Assembly: GCF_924101635.2 (NCBI RefSeq)
Contig: NZ_CAKMAA020000090.1
Coordinates: forward strand, 1-34,735
Direction of reading: 5' to 3'
DNA length: 34,735 bases
Source of the DNA: Candidatus Nitrotoga sp. HW29
GTDB lineage: Bacteria; Pseudomonadota; Gammaproteobacteria; Burkholderiales; Gallionellaceae
Positions 24,829-33,970 of this stretch are shown here, piece by piece. A program made the translations under genes and the position numbers. Position 1 is the first letter of the stretch, and every line of letters starts with the position of its first letter. Under the pieces are notes generated by a model. It saw only the letters and a program-made list of their open reading frames with translations. It was not told the DNA's origin and made no database searches.

Positions 24829-25992
24829 TTATTTACTTTGCAAACCATTCTTTAGCCAATCGAGAATTTCCGCTGCAATGCGTGTCGAGGCATGTCCATC
24901 CCAGAATTCAGGAATTCGACCTGCTTTCCCGCCGGTAAGCATGATTTCGTCAAATGTTGCTAGTATCTTTGCAGGATCCAGTCCGACGATAGTGTTGGTA
25001 CCCTCATCTACTGTGATCGGCCGTTCTGTATTATTCCTGAGTGTAATGCAGGGTACGCCAAGGGCCGTGGTTTCTTCCTGAATACCCCCCGAGTCGGTTA
25101 ATACAACTCGTGCATCCTTCATAAGTCCCAGCATTTCCAGATAACCCATTGGAGGAAGTTGCAGTACGGTAGGAACATCCAGTATTTTGCTCAATCCAAA
25201 TTTTTGAATCATGTCACGAGTGCGTGGATGCATCGGAAAAATAATGGGTAATTTGGTACTAATCTTGAGAGTGGTTTCAAGTAATGAACGCAAGGTGTCC
25301 GGTTCATCCACATTGGAAGGCCGATGTGCGGTGAGGATGGCATATCCATCATGGCCACCCAGAAATTCTTTTTTGTTGGCATTTTGTAGAATTTGAGATA
25401 CGGGGACTGCCTTTTCCAAATTGTGATGCAAGGTGTCGATCATGACATTGCCGACAAATCGAATACGATGTTCGGCTATTCCCTCGCGCAACAGATTTTC
25501 GCGGCCACTGCGCTCAGTGATGAAAAGCAGTTCGGATATCTGATCAGTCAAAACCCGGTTGATTTCTTCCGGCATAGCGCGATCAAAACTGCGCAAACCA
25601 GCCTCAACGTGAATTACAGGGACGCCTTTTTTTACTGCCACAAGCGTGCAGGCTAGAGTGGAATTTACATCTCCAACGACCAGTACTGCGGAAGGATGCT
25701 TTGTGTCCAGAACTGATTCGAAACGGAGCATCACATTGGCGGTTTGTGTTGTATGACTTCCAGAGCCAACCTCCAGATTAATATCGGGTTGCGGTATACC
25801 AAGTGCTTCGAAATATTGATGGTTCATGGCTACGTCATAATGTTGGCCGGTATGAACCAGGGATACATCGAGTTCTGGTCCAAGAGCGGAAAAGGCCGCC
25901 ATGATAGGAGCCATTTTCATGAAATTAGGGCGCGCGCCTACAACACATAGAATGCTATAAGGTCTAGAGGCTGGTGATTTAATAATGGACAT
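24829..25992 (-). CDS. wecB: UDP-N-acetylglucosamine 2-epimerase (non-hydrolysing)
   Basis: Interconverts UDP-GlcNAc and UDP-ManNAc. 387 residues. Family landmarks are VVGARPNFMKMAPI, VVGDVNSTLACT, HVEAGLRSFDRAMPEEINR (substrate/catalytic Glu), ILTAHRPSNVD (catalytic His) and LTDSGGIQEETTALGVP. It supplies ManNAc-type precursor for the repeat unit. First gene of the second part of the locus, preceded by a 326-base gap that may hold a promoter. Confidence 0.95.
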   Translation of the reverse strand: MSIIKSPASRPYSILCVVGARPNFMKMAPIMAAFSALGPELDVSLVHTGQHYDVAMNHQYFEALGIPQPDINLEVGSGSHTTQTANVMLRFESVLDTKHPSAVLVVGDVNSTLACTLVAVKKGVPVIHVEAGLRSFDRAMPEEINRVLTDQISELLFITERSGRENLLREGIAEHRIRFVGNVMIDTLHHNLEKAVPVSQILQNANKKEFLGGHDGYAILTAHRPSNVDEPDTLRSLLETTLKISTKLPIIFPMHPRTRDMIQKFGLSKILDVPTVLQLPPMGYLEMLGLMKDARVVLTDSGGIQEETTALGVPCITLRNNTERPITVDEGTNTIVGLDPAKILATFDEIMLTGGKAGRIPEFWDGHASTRIAAEILDWLKNGLQSK

Positions 25993-26318
25993 TAGCGGTT
26001 ATTGGTAAGATGAGTTTATTCAAATGATTTGTAAGGTAATAACATGCGGTTGTACTCTTTGAATTTTTATTAAACTTGCTGAGTGCGTTTGTTTATTGAA
26101 ATTATGTTGCAATTAATCAGTGTCTTACATTTTATTTTAGTTTTTAAGCGAGAAGGGCAGTGTGCCGACAGATATTTGAAAGTGCTCATTCTGTAATTTT
26201 CGGGCTTGCCTTGGATTCTATTTGCTTGCCTCTCATGTGAGTTGATTTATCTACTTCAATCTCAGTCGCAAAGTGAATCTGCTCCCTATTAAAATAGTCA
26301 TACTTATTGATATGGCAC
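25993..26318. other. AT-rich gap between the ATPase gene and wecB
   Basis: 326 bases. The distal part follows the ATPase gene and the proximal part precedes wecB on minus. No real gene. One -12-like TTGCA (minus) has no GG at the -24 spacing. A separate promoter for the wecB-to-ligase part is plausible but no clear boxes can be given. Confidence 0.4.
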
Positions 26319-27326
26319 TTACTTTGTAAGATTATTGATGTTTGAATTGGAGCGAGAAAGAATTCGTTTAAGCAGATCCAGAACGGAAATGACGGAGTTT
26401 TCCATCTTGAAAAGTCTTTCGTCCATATTTCCCAAACTTCCTTGGGTATCTTCTTTCTGTTCGATCTGCGGGATGTTGGATGAATCTCGTGTCGCGGTCT
26501 CCGATATAGGAAGTGCAAGTTCCTGTTGAATATCACCTAGAACTTCAGTTACATCAGAACTTTTGAAATTGTGACGTTCTTCGAGATAACCCATTAAAAA
26601 AAGGCGATCACAAAGTGTATTGATTTTGCGTGGAATGCCCCCAGTAAAATTATAGATGTCAAAGAAAGCATCTTCGCTCAAGGAAGGATCTCCATTCCAG
26701 CCAACGGTATGTAACCGGTGTTCGATGTAATCCTTGGTTTCCAAGGCATCCAATGGCCCCAAGTGATAGGTCGCAATTACTCGCTGCTGTAATTGTTGCA
26801 TGTCGCGACTAAGAAGGGTTCTCCTGAATTCAGGCTGCCCTAACAGGAATATTTGCAACAATGATTTGTCAGCAGTTTGAAAATTGGACAGCATCCTTAA
26901 TTCTTCCACTGCTTGAGATGAAAGATTCTGTGCTTCATCTACTATCAGCAGTGCACGCTTTCCTTTTTGATCACATTGTCGAAGAAACAGCTCAAGTCTG
27001 GTCAACAGTGAGGCTTTGGAGTCATCTTCGTAGGGTAGTCCGAATGCTGCGACTACCATTCTTAATGTGTCATCTGCGTCAAGATTGGTGTTGACGATTT
27101 GTGCTGCTTGAATTTTTTCTGATTCAAGTTTACAAAAAAGGCTACGTACCAAGGTGGTTTTGCCTGCACCGACTTCACCGGTGATGACGATGAAACCTTC
27201 TCCTTGAGAGAGGCCGTATTCCAAATAGGCCATGGCACGCTTATGACCTCTGCTGCCAAAAAAGAACTGTGGGTCAGGATTTAATTGGAATGGTTTGGCA
27301 CTTAATCCATAGTAAGATTCATACAT
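26319..27326 (-). CDS. ATPase, XrtA/PEP-CTERM system-associated (TIGR03015 type)
   Basis: 335 residues. N-terminus YYGLSAKPFQLNPDPQFFF is shared with ExeA-like AAA proteins; Walker A GEVGAGKTT at 50-58, Walker B ALLIVDEAQ at 125-133, and sensor region GGIPRKINTLCDRLF. The C-terminal region (about 275-335) is Ser/Asn-rich with a short coiled-coil-like helix. A cytoplasmic ATPase conserved with XrtA polysaccharide export; exact task unknown. It starts 17 bases after the outer-membrane protein stop, with GGAG about 12 bases upstream. Confidence 0.93.
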   Translation of the reverse strand: MYESYYGLSAKPFQLNPDPQFFFGSRGHKRAMAYLEYGLSQGEGFIVITGEVGAGKTTLVRSLFCKLESEKIQAAQIVNTNLDADDTLRMVVAAFGLPYEDDSKASLLTRLELFLRQCDQKGKRALLIVDEAQNLSSQAVEELRMLSNFQTADKSLLQIFLLGQPEFRRTLLSRDMQQLQQRVIATYHLGPLDALETKDYIEHRLHTVGWNGDPSLSEDAFFDIYNFTGGIPRKINTLCDRLFLMGYLEERHNFKSSDVTEVLGDIQQELALPISETATRDSSNIPQIEQKEDTQGSLGNMDERLFKMENSVISVLDLLKRILSRSNSNINNLTK

Positions 27327-27343
27327 TTATTTGATTGCTCCAG

Positions 27344-28921
27344 CTAGAAACTCATTAGCAGAGATGCGATGATGGCATTCTCGCGATAGTCACTGCCAAT
27401 TTGGTTAGAGGTCCGCTCGACATGTCGAAAATTAATTGAGCCATTAAGCTTGGGCTGTATTTGTTTTGTCAGACCGACCCTGAAAGTTTTGGTTTCGTCC
27501 TCTCGGTTTATGGCGAGTATATTGGATCTGATGAACATGGCGCCGATATTGACGCTGGTTCTTGGAGTAACCTTCCAGCTCCAAAGAGCATTGCCGCCAA
27601 TTTGTTTGGTATTGCTGTTCAATCCAAGATTGTTTATTCCAGGCAAACTATCATTTGCATCTCCTAGTGTTTGTGGCTCACGCAACATATGGAAAATGCT
27701 AAGTACGAGTGTGTTTCTGGTGCCACTTAAAGCAACACTGGCCTGTAAGCGTTTTTGCAGAAAAAATTGAGTGGTGAGAAAGTTGATAGGATCAAAAATG
27801 GAGGCTGAAAGCCCATTATCTCTAATGAAGGCATCTATTGTTTGTTGTCGCATTATGGGGTCGGGGATATTGGACGTCCAAAGCTGATCTAGGAAGTGTG
27901 CCGTATCGGTTGTGGCGGGAATCAGAAATTGATCGCGGGTTGTAGTGATATCCTGATTGTAGTTTAGGCTCCAAGTTGATCGGCGGGTGCGATGGCTAGC
28001 CTTAAGCATGTAGGTCGTGCCAAAAAAAGCTTTACCAGTATTGGCCGCGATACTCGTTCTTTCGCCTGGTGTCCAAACAAAACCAGTTGTCCAGAAAGCT
28101 CCAGCCGATTTTCCGGTTATTGATTGATAGGTAAATTTCTGGTACCCACCTGTCCCAGTCAGACTGAATCGTGATGAGACTCGGTAACGTAGATTAGCCG
28201 TAGATCGTTCATTTTCTACGGATCTATTCAAACCATTTATGGATGTGCCTAGTCGGTCTATTTTTTGCTTACTGTAATTTAAACCCCAGCCTAGTGTGCT
28301 GAAAGCAGAACCGCTGGTAAGATTTAATAGAATATTATCCGATTGGCTTTCAGATAGCCCCCCTGTGTCTGCGTAGACTGCGTTATGTGAGTAGCGTGCT
28401 TGAGCTGAAGCAAAATTGGAGAAGTTGTGCTGTATATAGGGACTAATACTATAGGTTTTTATAGTGGTTCGGTTGTTCGTGATGTTTTCATTATTGGTTG
28501 TTAGTGGGCCAAGGAGAGAAATGTTTTGCTGACTTATGTTCGCGGTACTATCGAGAAAAAAAAAGTTTTTAATTAACTCCGCGTTTTCTTTTGCGTTTAG
28601 CTGATGAACAGTTCTATTTCGATTGTTTTCATTTGCATAAAAAAGATTTTGCATTGTGTAGTTAACGTTGACTTTTAAGCGCGCCCCGGTTCCAGATAAT
28701 GATACTCCAGGCATAATTTGTGTGATGAAATCACTTTTTTCTTGTCCTCGTTCAGCCAGTGTTACATTGTCGGTATAAGTTTCTAATAAATTTAGCCGGG
28801 GTACTATTTTCCACTCGGCAGCGGTGGAGTAGGCAGGGTACATCAGTAAGATAGTAGCAGTTGTTTGAACTGTCTTAAGGAAAAGCTTGTGAAATACATG
28901 ATTCTTACTTACGTCAGTCAT
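27344..28921 (-). CDS. Outer-membrane beta-barrel protein, PEP-CTERM system-associated (TIGR03016 type)
   Basis: 525 residues from ATG 28921. A hydrophobic signal segment ends near AYSTA-AEWKI; then LNLLETYTDNVTLAERG, the family opening, and many alternating beta-strands with aromatic ends, finishing in IIASLLMSF with terminal Phe, as in BamA-inserted barrels. Probably the outer-membrane component of polysaccharide export or anchoring. Two starts are possible: ATG 28936 or ATG 28921. Both overlap the kinase gene. I chose the shorter, without strong evidence. Confidence 0.87.
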   Translation of the reverse strand: MTDVSKNHVFHKLFLKTVQTTATILLMYPAYSTAAEWKIVPRLNLLETYTDNVTLAERGQEKSDFITQIMPGVSLSGTGARLKVNVNYTMQNLFYANENNRNRTVHQLNAKENAELIKNFFFLDSTANISQQNISLLGPLTTNNENITNNRTTIKTYSISPYIQHNFSNFASAQARYSHNAVYADTGGLSESQSDNILLNLTSGSAFSTLGWGLNYSKQKIDRLGTSINGLNRSVENERSTANLRYRVSSRFSLTGTGGYQKFTYQSITGKSAGAFWTTGFVWTPGERTSIAANTGKAFFGTTYMLKASHRTRRSTWSLNYNQDITTTRDQFLIPATTDTAHFLDQLWTSNIPDPIMRQQTIDAFIRDNGLSASIFDPINFLTTQFFLQKRLQASVALSGTRNTLVLSIFHMLREPQTLGDANDSLPGINNLGLNSNTKQIGGNALWSWKVTPRTSVNIGAMFIRSNILAINREDETKTFRVGLTKQIQPKLNGSINFRHVERTSNQIGSDYRENAIIASLLMSF

Positions 28922-29786
28922 AATAGCCGTAACCATAATTGGTTCCGCCTGGGAATGCTCTTGCTTTATTGTAGACTAAATTAATATGAGGACTGGTTTC
29001 GATCTGCCGAAGTGCCTCTTTGACTGCGTGCTGGGTAGTGGTTTCGGCTTCTACCACCATGACAATCTGACCCATCTGGCTGGCCAGAACACGAGCCTCA
29101 GTTGTGGGGAGCAAAGGAGGAGAATCAAATATGACAATGCGGTCTGGATATCGGTTTGAAATTTCATTTAACAAGCTGCTCATCGCCTGGCTTGCCAATA
29201 GTTCTGTTGCGTGTCTATGACTTGTTCCGGCAGGTAAAATTCTGAGAGTATCGACGTTAGTATTAATCATCACGTCTGCTAAATCGAGTTTGTCGTCGAG
29301 AAGAATATCCATCAACCCGACAGTTGATTTCAATCCTAATGTGCGGAGAACCGATGGGCGAGCTACGTCTGCATCAACCAGCAGAACTGTGTGGTCCATT
29401 TCTGTTGCGATGCTCATGGCCAAATTAATGGCGCAAAATGTTTTTCCTTCTCGGGGTAACGAACTGGTTACCATAATCAAATTTCCGTGGTGTATTGCAC
29501 CAGCGCCTTTATTTAAGGCATTCTGGATCAATGAGCGTTTGATTCCTCTAAACTCCTGCGCGGCTAAAGTTTTCCCTTGGTCCGGCGTGATCATTCCCAA
29601 TTGATGCAATTTGGCAAGATTGATTTCGACTTGCGCAATCATTGGCTTGTCTAAATTGTGGATGTTGTGCTTATTAATTATTTTTGAACTTTGTTCATCT
29701 AGATTATCCGATTTTATTTTTGGTGCGGGCGTGATCTCCCCTTTATTCTGCCCAAATCTGTTTGCTGCTTTTTCAATAATGCTCAC
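28914..29786 (-). CDS. Tyrosine autokinase, XrtA-associated (BY-kinase, TIGR03018 type)
   Basis: 290 residues. Walker A SSLPREGKT (108-116), Walker A' LLVDADVARP, Walker B IVIFDSPP. The Tyr-rich tail YGYGYYD is the expected autophosphorylation cluster. With the chain-length protein it should control polymer length. Start chosen at GTG 29786: GGGAG lies five bases upstream and SIIEKAANR matches family N-termini. The longer frame from 29798 starts with TTG. The kinase lies in a separate polypeptide from the Wzz-like protein, as usual in XrtA loci. Confidence 0.93.
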   Translation of the reverse strand: MSIIEKAANRFGQNKGEITPAPKIKSDNLDEQSSKIINKHNIHNLDKPMIAQVEINLAKLHQLGMITPDQGKTLAAQEFRGIKRSLIQNALNKGAGAIHHGNLIMVTSSLPREGKTFCAINLAMSIATEMDHTVLLVDADVARPSVLRTLGLKSTVGLMDILLDDKLDLADVMINTNVDTLRILPAGTSHRHATELLASQAMSSLLNEISNRYPDRIVIFDSPPLLPTTEARVLASQMGQIVMVVEAETTTQHAVKEALRQIETSPHINLVYNKARAFPGGTNYGYGYYD

Positions 29787-29929
29787 ATAATCTCCCAACG
29801 GTATTCGGTCTGGCTGCGTTGTTCGCTTTTAGATTTTGGTTTGTTAATTAACAAACATTTATTTTCAATATCATCTGTATTTTAATTGCTCTAAATTGCA
29901 GTTTTTATGTCGTTAAAAGGATTCCTAAG

Positions 29930-31468
29930 TTATAGTTTAAGGAACAAAAACACCATTACCACGCTATATAGGGCTACCAGCAGAGAGATAGAGAGGCCGA
30001 AAGCATAAAGACTTCTTTTCCGCTTGATTACTTCATTGGCAGTCCAATTCATAGTCACAGTACCTAGTATCGGCAAACCAATTGATTCTCGTAGACTATT
30101 TTGACTTAAAAAAGTAGGTCTGATTTGGCTCATTAAGAGCGCACTACCTATCCCACCCAGCAAAGCACCAACAAAAACCAAACTGAATAACATTAACCGA
30201 TTCGGCCCTGAAGGAACAAGTGGAACCGTAGGGGGATCAATGACCTTGAATGTCAACATATCTGAAGTGGCACTCAATTCTCCTGACAGTTTTGCAGACT
30301 CTCGGCGTCCTATGAGGCTTTCATAATTCGTTTTGTTGATCTGATAATCACGGTTGAGCTGCGAAAACTGCTCTGCAACTTGAGGTTTTGCAATAGTTAG
30401 TGCTTTGAGTTGGGCGCTGCGTGAAGAATATTCTTCCACTCGAGCCTTCATCGCAGCGACTCTGGCTTCGGCCTCTGATAAAGAAACATTCAGTTGTTGT
30501 AGCATTGGGCTGTAGCTCTTACCTCGATCCCGGTCAGTGGCAGGTTTTTTAAGTTTAGCTTCTTCCACCTTACGTTCTTCAAGTTTTGTAATTAGTCGTT
30601 TGATTGAAATAACATCTGGATGACGCTCTGTAAAGCGGAGTCGCAAGGCATCCATGTCATTTGTTAATGCCTGTATCCGAGCGTCAATTTCCGGATTAGC
30701 GATAGTTGAGGGAGCTGGTGCTATCGTCGGGTCTTCAGGAGGTGCACCATCTTCAATTTGATTTTTGATGGCATTGCGTGCTTGCTCTGCTTCACGTAAT
30801 CCTAATTTCGCTTCGTTCAGACTATCCGTTACTGTTTGTAGTTGTGATCCATAATCACCGTCCCGAGGCAATAGACCACTATTTTTTATTTGGAAGTCTG
30901 TGACTGCTTTTTCTGCAGTGACTAATTTATCTTCATAATTTTTTATTTGCTCATCGATAAATTTAATTGCTTTTTCGGAGTCTTGTTTTTGATTTCCAAA
31001 GCTACCTTCAACAAAGATAGTAAGAAAGGACTGAACTACATCTTTTGCAATTTTTGGATTTTGGTGGTTATAGGAAATAACATAGAGATCAGCACTGTTG
31101 CTTCCGTTGATCTTGATTTGTCCCATCATATTGCTAACTAGTCGCTCATGATCTTTGGCATCGATTGCTTTAATGTCTAAATCTACCATTCTCATGACTC
31201 GTTCAACATTTGGACGGCTAAGAAGAGTACGACTCATGATTGAAACTTGTTGTTCCATGTTGGGAACAGTTGTCATACCTGCCAGTAATGGCTTTAAGAT
31301 AGTTCGCGTATCCACGAAAACTCTCGCGGAAGCCTCATAATTGTTAGGTAAAGAATATATCTTGAACCCTCCAGCTAAGACAATGATCCATGCAATAACC
31401 ACCGCGTACCATCGGTATTTCCATATTCCCTTTAAGTAGGAAAGTAGCAGGGCTATTAATTCCTCCAT
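29930..31468 (-). CDS. Polysaccharide chain-length determinant, XrtA-associated (TIGR03007 type)
   Basis: 512 residues, Wzz/PCP-2a-like. N-terminal TM within YRWYAVVIAWIIVLAGG, a long periplasmic coiled-coil domain (about 170-390), the conserved PPTVPLVPSGPNR before the TM LFSLVFVGALLGGIGSALLM, and a further C-terminal hydrophobic segment. It anchors polymer assembly in the inner membrane and pairs with the kinase at 28914-29786. Gaps of 143 and 162 bases flank it and may contain regulatory sequence. Confidence 0.94.
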   Translation of the reverse strand: MEELIALLLSYLKGIWKYRWYAVVIAWIIVLAGGFKIYSLPNNYEASARVFVDTRTILKPLLAGMTTVPNMEQQVSIMSRTLLSRPNVERVMRMVDLDIKAIDAKDHERLVSNMMGQIKINGSNSADLYVISYNHQNPKIAKDVVQSFLTIFVEGSFGNQKQDSEKAIKFIDEQIKNYEDKLVTAEKAVTDFQIKNSGLLPRDGDYGSQLQTVTDSLNEAKLGLREAEQARNAIKNQIEDGAPPEDPTIAPAPSTIANPEIDARIQALTNDMDALRLRFTERHPDVISIKRLITKLEERKVEEAKLKKPATDRDRGKSYSPMLQQLNVSLSEAEARVAAMKARVEEYSSRSAQLKALTIAKPQVAEQFSQLNRDYQINKTNYESLIGRRESAKLSGELSATSDMLTFKVIDPPTVPLVPSGPNRLMLFSLVFVGALLGGIGSALLMSQIRPTFLSQNSLRESIGLPILGTVTMNWTANEVIKRKRSLYAFGLSISLLVALYSVVMVFLFLKL

Positions 31469-31630
31469 CTTGTCAAGCTCTCCATTATGATGCGGGTATC
31501 AATTTTTAATTTAACACTACTCCGCGATTACATAATGGAGTAGTCATTTAATTATGGAATGTATTGAAAAATTAGGTGTGACATTTGATTGTTTAAAGCA
31601 TTCCCATAAATTTAAGAAAGAAAATATAAA

Positions 31631-32263
31631 TTAAAAGAAACTTTCAGGAATGACTAAAATATCCCCTGGACGCACGGGTATGTTCGCTGAAATGTCGCCA
31701 TCTTGAATTAGATCGTCTAACCGGACTGCAATATATTGTGCTTTTCCATCAATGTTGCGAATAATGCTGGCCTTGTTGCCTGCGGCAAAATTGGTTATGC
31801 CGCCTACAGCAATCATGACATCCATTAGTGACATACCTTTGTTATAGTTAAGAGCTTGGGGTTTGCCAGCTTCTCCTATTACACGAATTTGTTCTGTGTA
31901 TGGCCCAATGAAGCCAGTAACAACAACTGTTACAACTGGGTCTTGAATAAATGTAGCTAGTGCTTTTTCAATATCACGAGCTAAATGTGTTGACGTTTTT
32001 CCCATGGCGGGCAGGTCTTCTACTAGAGGAGTGGTGATTTTCCCATCCGGACGAACTGGAACTGACATGGAGACTTCTGGATTGTGCCAGACTATGATAT
32101 TAACGTTGTCCCCCGGACCAATTATGTAGTCATGTGAGGGAGGCTCGTCTGATGGAGAAAGAGTTATACGTTTTGTGTTAGCGCAACCTCCAAGGGTTAA
32201 TGCTGAAAATACTATAACAAAACAAACTAGCCATTTCATGATATTGGTATGTAGAGTATTCAT
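31631..32263 (-). CDS. Exopolysaccharide export lipoprotein (Wza-like, XrtA-associated, TIGR03027 type)
   Basis: 210 residues. Lipobox LTLGGC with lipidated Cys27; then DYIIGPGDNVNIIVWHNPE (poly-export domain) and a SLBB-type region (IRVIGEAGKPQALNY, LMDVMIAVGG). Outer-membrane polysaccharide secretin, short as usual for the XrtA form. ATG 32263 follows AAGGAAATTCAG. First gene of the locus in transcription order; its promoter should be in 32264-32818. Confidence 0.94.
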   Translation of the reverse strand: MNTLHTNIMKWLVCFVIVFSALTLGGCANTKRITLSPSDEPPSHDYIIGPGDNVNIIVWHNPEVSMSVPVRPDGKITTPLVEDLPAMGKTSTHLARDIEKALATFIQDPVVTVVVTGFIGPYTEQIRVIGEAGKPQALNYNKGMSLMDVMIAVGGITNFAAGNKASIIRNIDGKAQYIAVRLDDLIQDGDISANIPVRPGDILVIPESFF

Positions 32264-32386
32264 CTGAATTTCCTTAAATTTGCGATCATTATGCTGATGA
32301 CAGGTGTGTTAAGCGCATGTGTCACCCCCGTCATGATTTTTAGATAAAGTTGTAATTTCGTTGCCAGACCTTCAATTATAACTATA

Positions 32387-32402
32387 CTTAGTTTTCACTA
32401 AG
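32387..32402. promoter_or_regulatory. Perfect palindrome, candidate operator
   Basis: CTTAGT-TTTC-ACTAAG, about 125 bases upstream of the export lipoprotein start. On minus a TATAAT hexamer begins a few bases after it, so a bound protein could control a promoter here. Confidence 0.35.
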
Positions 32403-32583
32403 CTGATGACAGCTCATCGGATGAAGCATGAAAAACTTTAGTACAGCTCTGGTTTTTTATCTCCGCGAGCTTTGAGCTTAGGTTTTGTTCTTTAATCAGA
32501 AAAGTTATTAATTTTATGAGAAAAAACATTAAAGGCAGTATCGCTATAGATACATGCATACTGTTAGATCACTTTCATTGTTA

Positions 32584-32600
32584 TGCAAATTCGTTCCCCA
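32584..32600 (-). promoter_or_regulatory. Candidate sigma-54 -24/-12 element
   Basis: Read on minus: TGGGGAACGAATTTGCA. It has GG, ten bases, then GC, with a perfect TTGCA -12 box but a poor -24 box. XrtA loci are often tied to sigma-54 and PrsR, but the site is over 300 bases from the first gene. Confidence 0.25.
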
Positions 32601-32818
32601 CTCATTAACGCCATTTTCGATAAAGGCTTGCCAAGTATTGCTTTTAATTCGAATTGAAGAGGTGGTTATTATGGATTTTATCGATCTAAGCCGTTATATA
32701 TTCTAGCATAACATTGGTAAATCGTTTGAAGGTCACTCATGTCGGGTGGTGAACAGTTAAGAAGATGATTTCAGCGACTATAATAGTAGGGCAAGTTAGA
32801 ATGAAGAGAGTTGTCGTG

Positions 32819-33970
32819 TTAAAAATTGGGCAAATCTACTTTGTTGCTAACAGGCTGGCATTTGAAGGGATTGCTGTCGTTTAGTTCATCCACATACTGG
32901 ATAATATTTCCTGTTTCATGCCTTAGGAAATTTTCTACTGCTCGTGAGAATTGCGGCTGTGCCAGCCAATGCGCCGACCAAGTTGTGATTGGCAGAAATC
33001 CTCTGGCAAGTTTATGTTCTCCTTGGGCACCACCCTCAAAGGTGGCAATTTTATGTTGAATGCAAAATTCAATGGCTTGGTAGTAGCAGGTTTCGAAGTG
33101 CAGACCAGAATGATATTCCAGCGTACCCCATGAACGCCCGTAAAGAACATCATGGTTAAATAAGTTGAGTGCACTGGCAATCTGCTTGCCACTGCGCGAT
33201 GCGATGATCAGCAGAATGTTTTCAGGCATGGTCGCGCCAATGCGTTTAAAAAAATTCAGATTCAATGATGGCGGGGCGTTGTATTGGCTACGAGTATGGG
33301 TGTAGCACTGAAAGAAAAAATCCCACTGTGCTTCGGCGATTTTTTCTCCGCGTATACGTTCGAAGCTAATGCCGGCTTCGTTCACCTTGCGTCGCTCATG
33401 TTTGATTTTTTTACGTTTGTCTTGGCGCAGGCTGGACAGATAAGCATCAAAATCGGCGTACCCAGGATTTTGCCAGTGAAATTGCACTCCGCGACGCAAC
33501 AGCATTCCTTCCTGTTGCATTTCCAATGCCTGGTTTTCATCGGGAAATAGACAATGCAAGGAAGATACGCCTGAGCTCTGTGCCATTTGCAAAGCGGAAC
33601 GGATGAGCTGTGCCCGCACTTCGGTTGTTTTCGCCAGAAGCCTTGCCCCGGTAATAGGCGTAAAAGGTATGGCACACAATAATTTTGGATAATAGTTCAG
33701 TCCATGTTGCTGATAAGCATCAGCCCATGCCCAATCAAAAACGAATTCGCCAAAGGAGTGGTGTTTACGATAAATCGGCATAGCGCCAGTAAGAAGGTTG
33801 TCTTGCCAAACCGTGAGAAATTGCGCCTCCCAGCCAGTATGCGGAGCGGTACAGCCACTTTCTTGTAGTGCTCGTAGAAAGGCATGGGAAAGAAACGGAT
33901 TGTTTCCCGCGAGAGAATTCCATTGCGTCTCGGTAATATCCGCTATGGATTCAATTATTTTTATGCTCAT
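32819..33970 (-). CDS. GNAT-fold protein, COG3146/DUF482 family
   Basis: 383 residues with FemAB/GNAT-like fold: WNSLAGNNPFLSHAFLRALQ, then YRKHHSFGEFVFDWAWADAY, HWQNPGYADFDAYLSSL, RKKIKHERRKV and FEGGAQGEHKLARGF near the C-terminus. The family is predicted to be an acyl- or aminoacyltransferase; substrate unknown. ATG 33970 overlaps the DUF938 stop by ATGA, so the pair is an operon. It stands apart from the XrtA genes by the 555-base gap. Confidence 0.88.
   Translation of the reverse strand: MSIKIIESIADITETQWNSLAGNNPFLSHAFLRALQESGCTAPHTGWEAQFLTVWQDNLLTGAMPIYRKHHSFGEFVFDWAWADAYQQHGLNYYPKLLCAIPFTPITGARLLAKTTEVRAQLIRSALQMAQSSGVSSLHCLFPDENQALEMQQEGMLLRRGVQFHWQNPGYADFDAYLSSLRQDKRKKIKHERRKVNEAGISFERIRGEKIAEAQWDFFFQCYTHTRSQYNAPPSLNLNFFKRIGATMPENILLIIASRSGKQIASALNLFNHDVLYGRSWGTLEYHSGLHFETCYYQAIEFCIQHKIATFEGGAQGEHKLARGFLPITTWSAHWLAQPQFSRAVENFLRHETGNIIQYVDELNDSNPFKCQPVSNKVDLPNF

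Larger units (their letters stand above)
32264..32818 (-). promoter_or_regulatory. Upstream regulatory region of the polysaccharide locus
   Basis: 555 bases without a supported gene, the longest such stretch here. It holds a perfect 6-4-6 inverted repeat CTTAGT-TTTC-ACTAAG (32387-32402), GATGA/TCATC dyad symmetry at 32404-32418, an 11-base direct repeat GCTGATGACAG at 32293-32303 and 32402-32412, and a sigma-54-like element on minus (32584-32600). A TATAAT hexamer on minus lies just downstream of the first palindrome. The promoter is inferred, not proven. Confidence 0.4.

Noticed and set aside
26090-26130. Possible sigma-54 promoter upstream of wecB
   Set aside because: A TTGCA-like -12 box is present on minus, but no GG lies at the required spacing.
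26186-26536. Minus-strand ORF of 116 codons at the end of the ATPase gene
   Set aside because: It overlaps the real ATPase frame for about 218 bases, is rich in Arg/Lys/His with no family signature, and has no good ribosome site.
29787-29798. TTG start for the tyrosine kinase
   Set aside because: The GTG at 29786 has GGGAG at proper spacing and gives the family N-terminus.
32671-32706. Mini-ORF (MDFIDLSRYIF) on plus with GAGGTGG upstream
   Set aside because: Eleven codons with no partner gene on plus. It may be a gene remnant or leader but cannot be supported.
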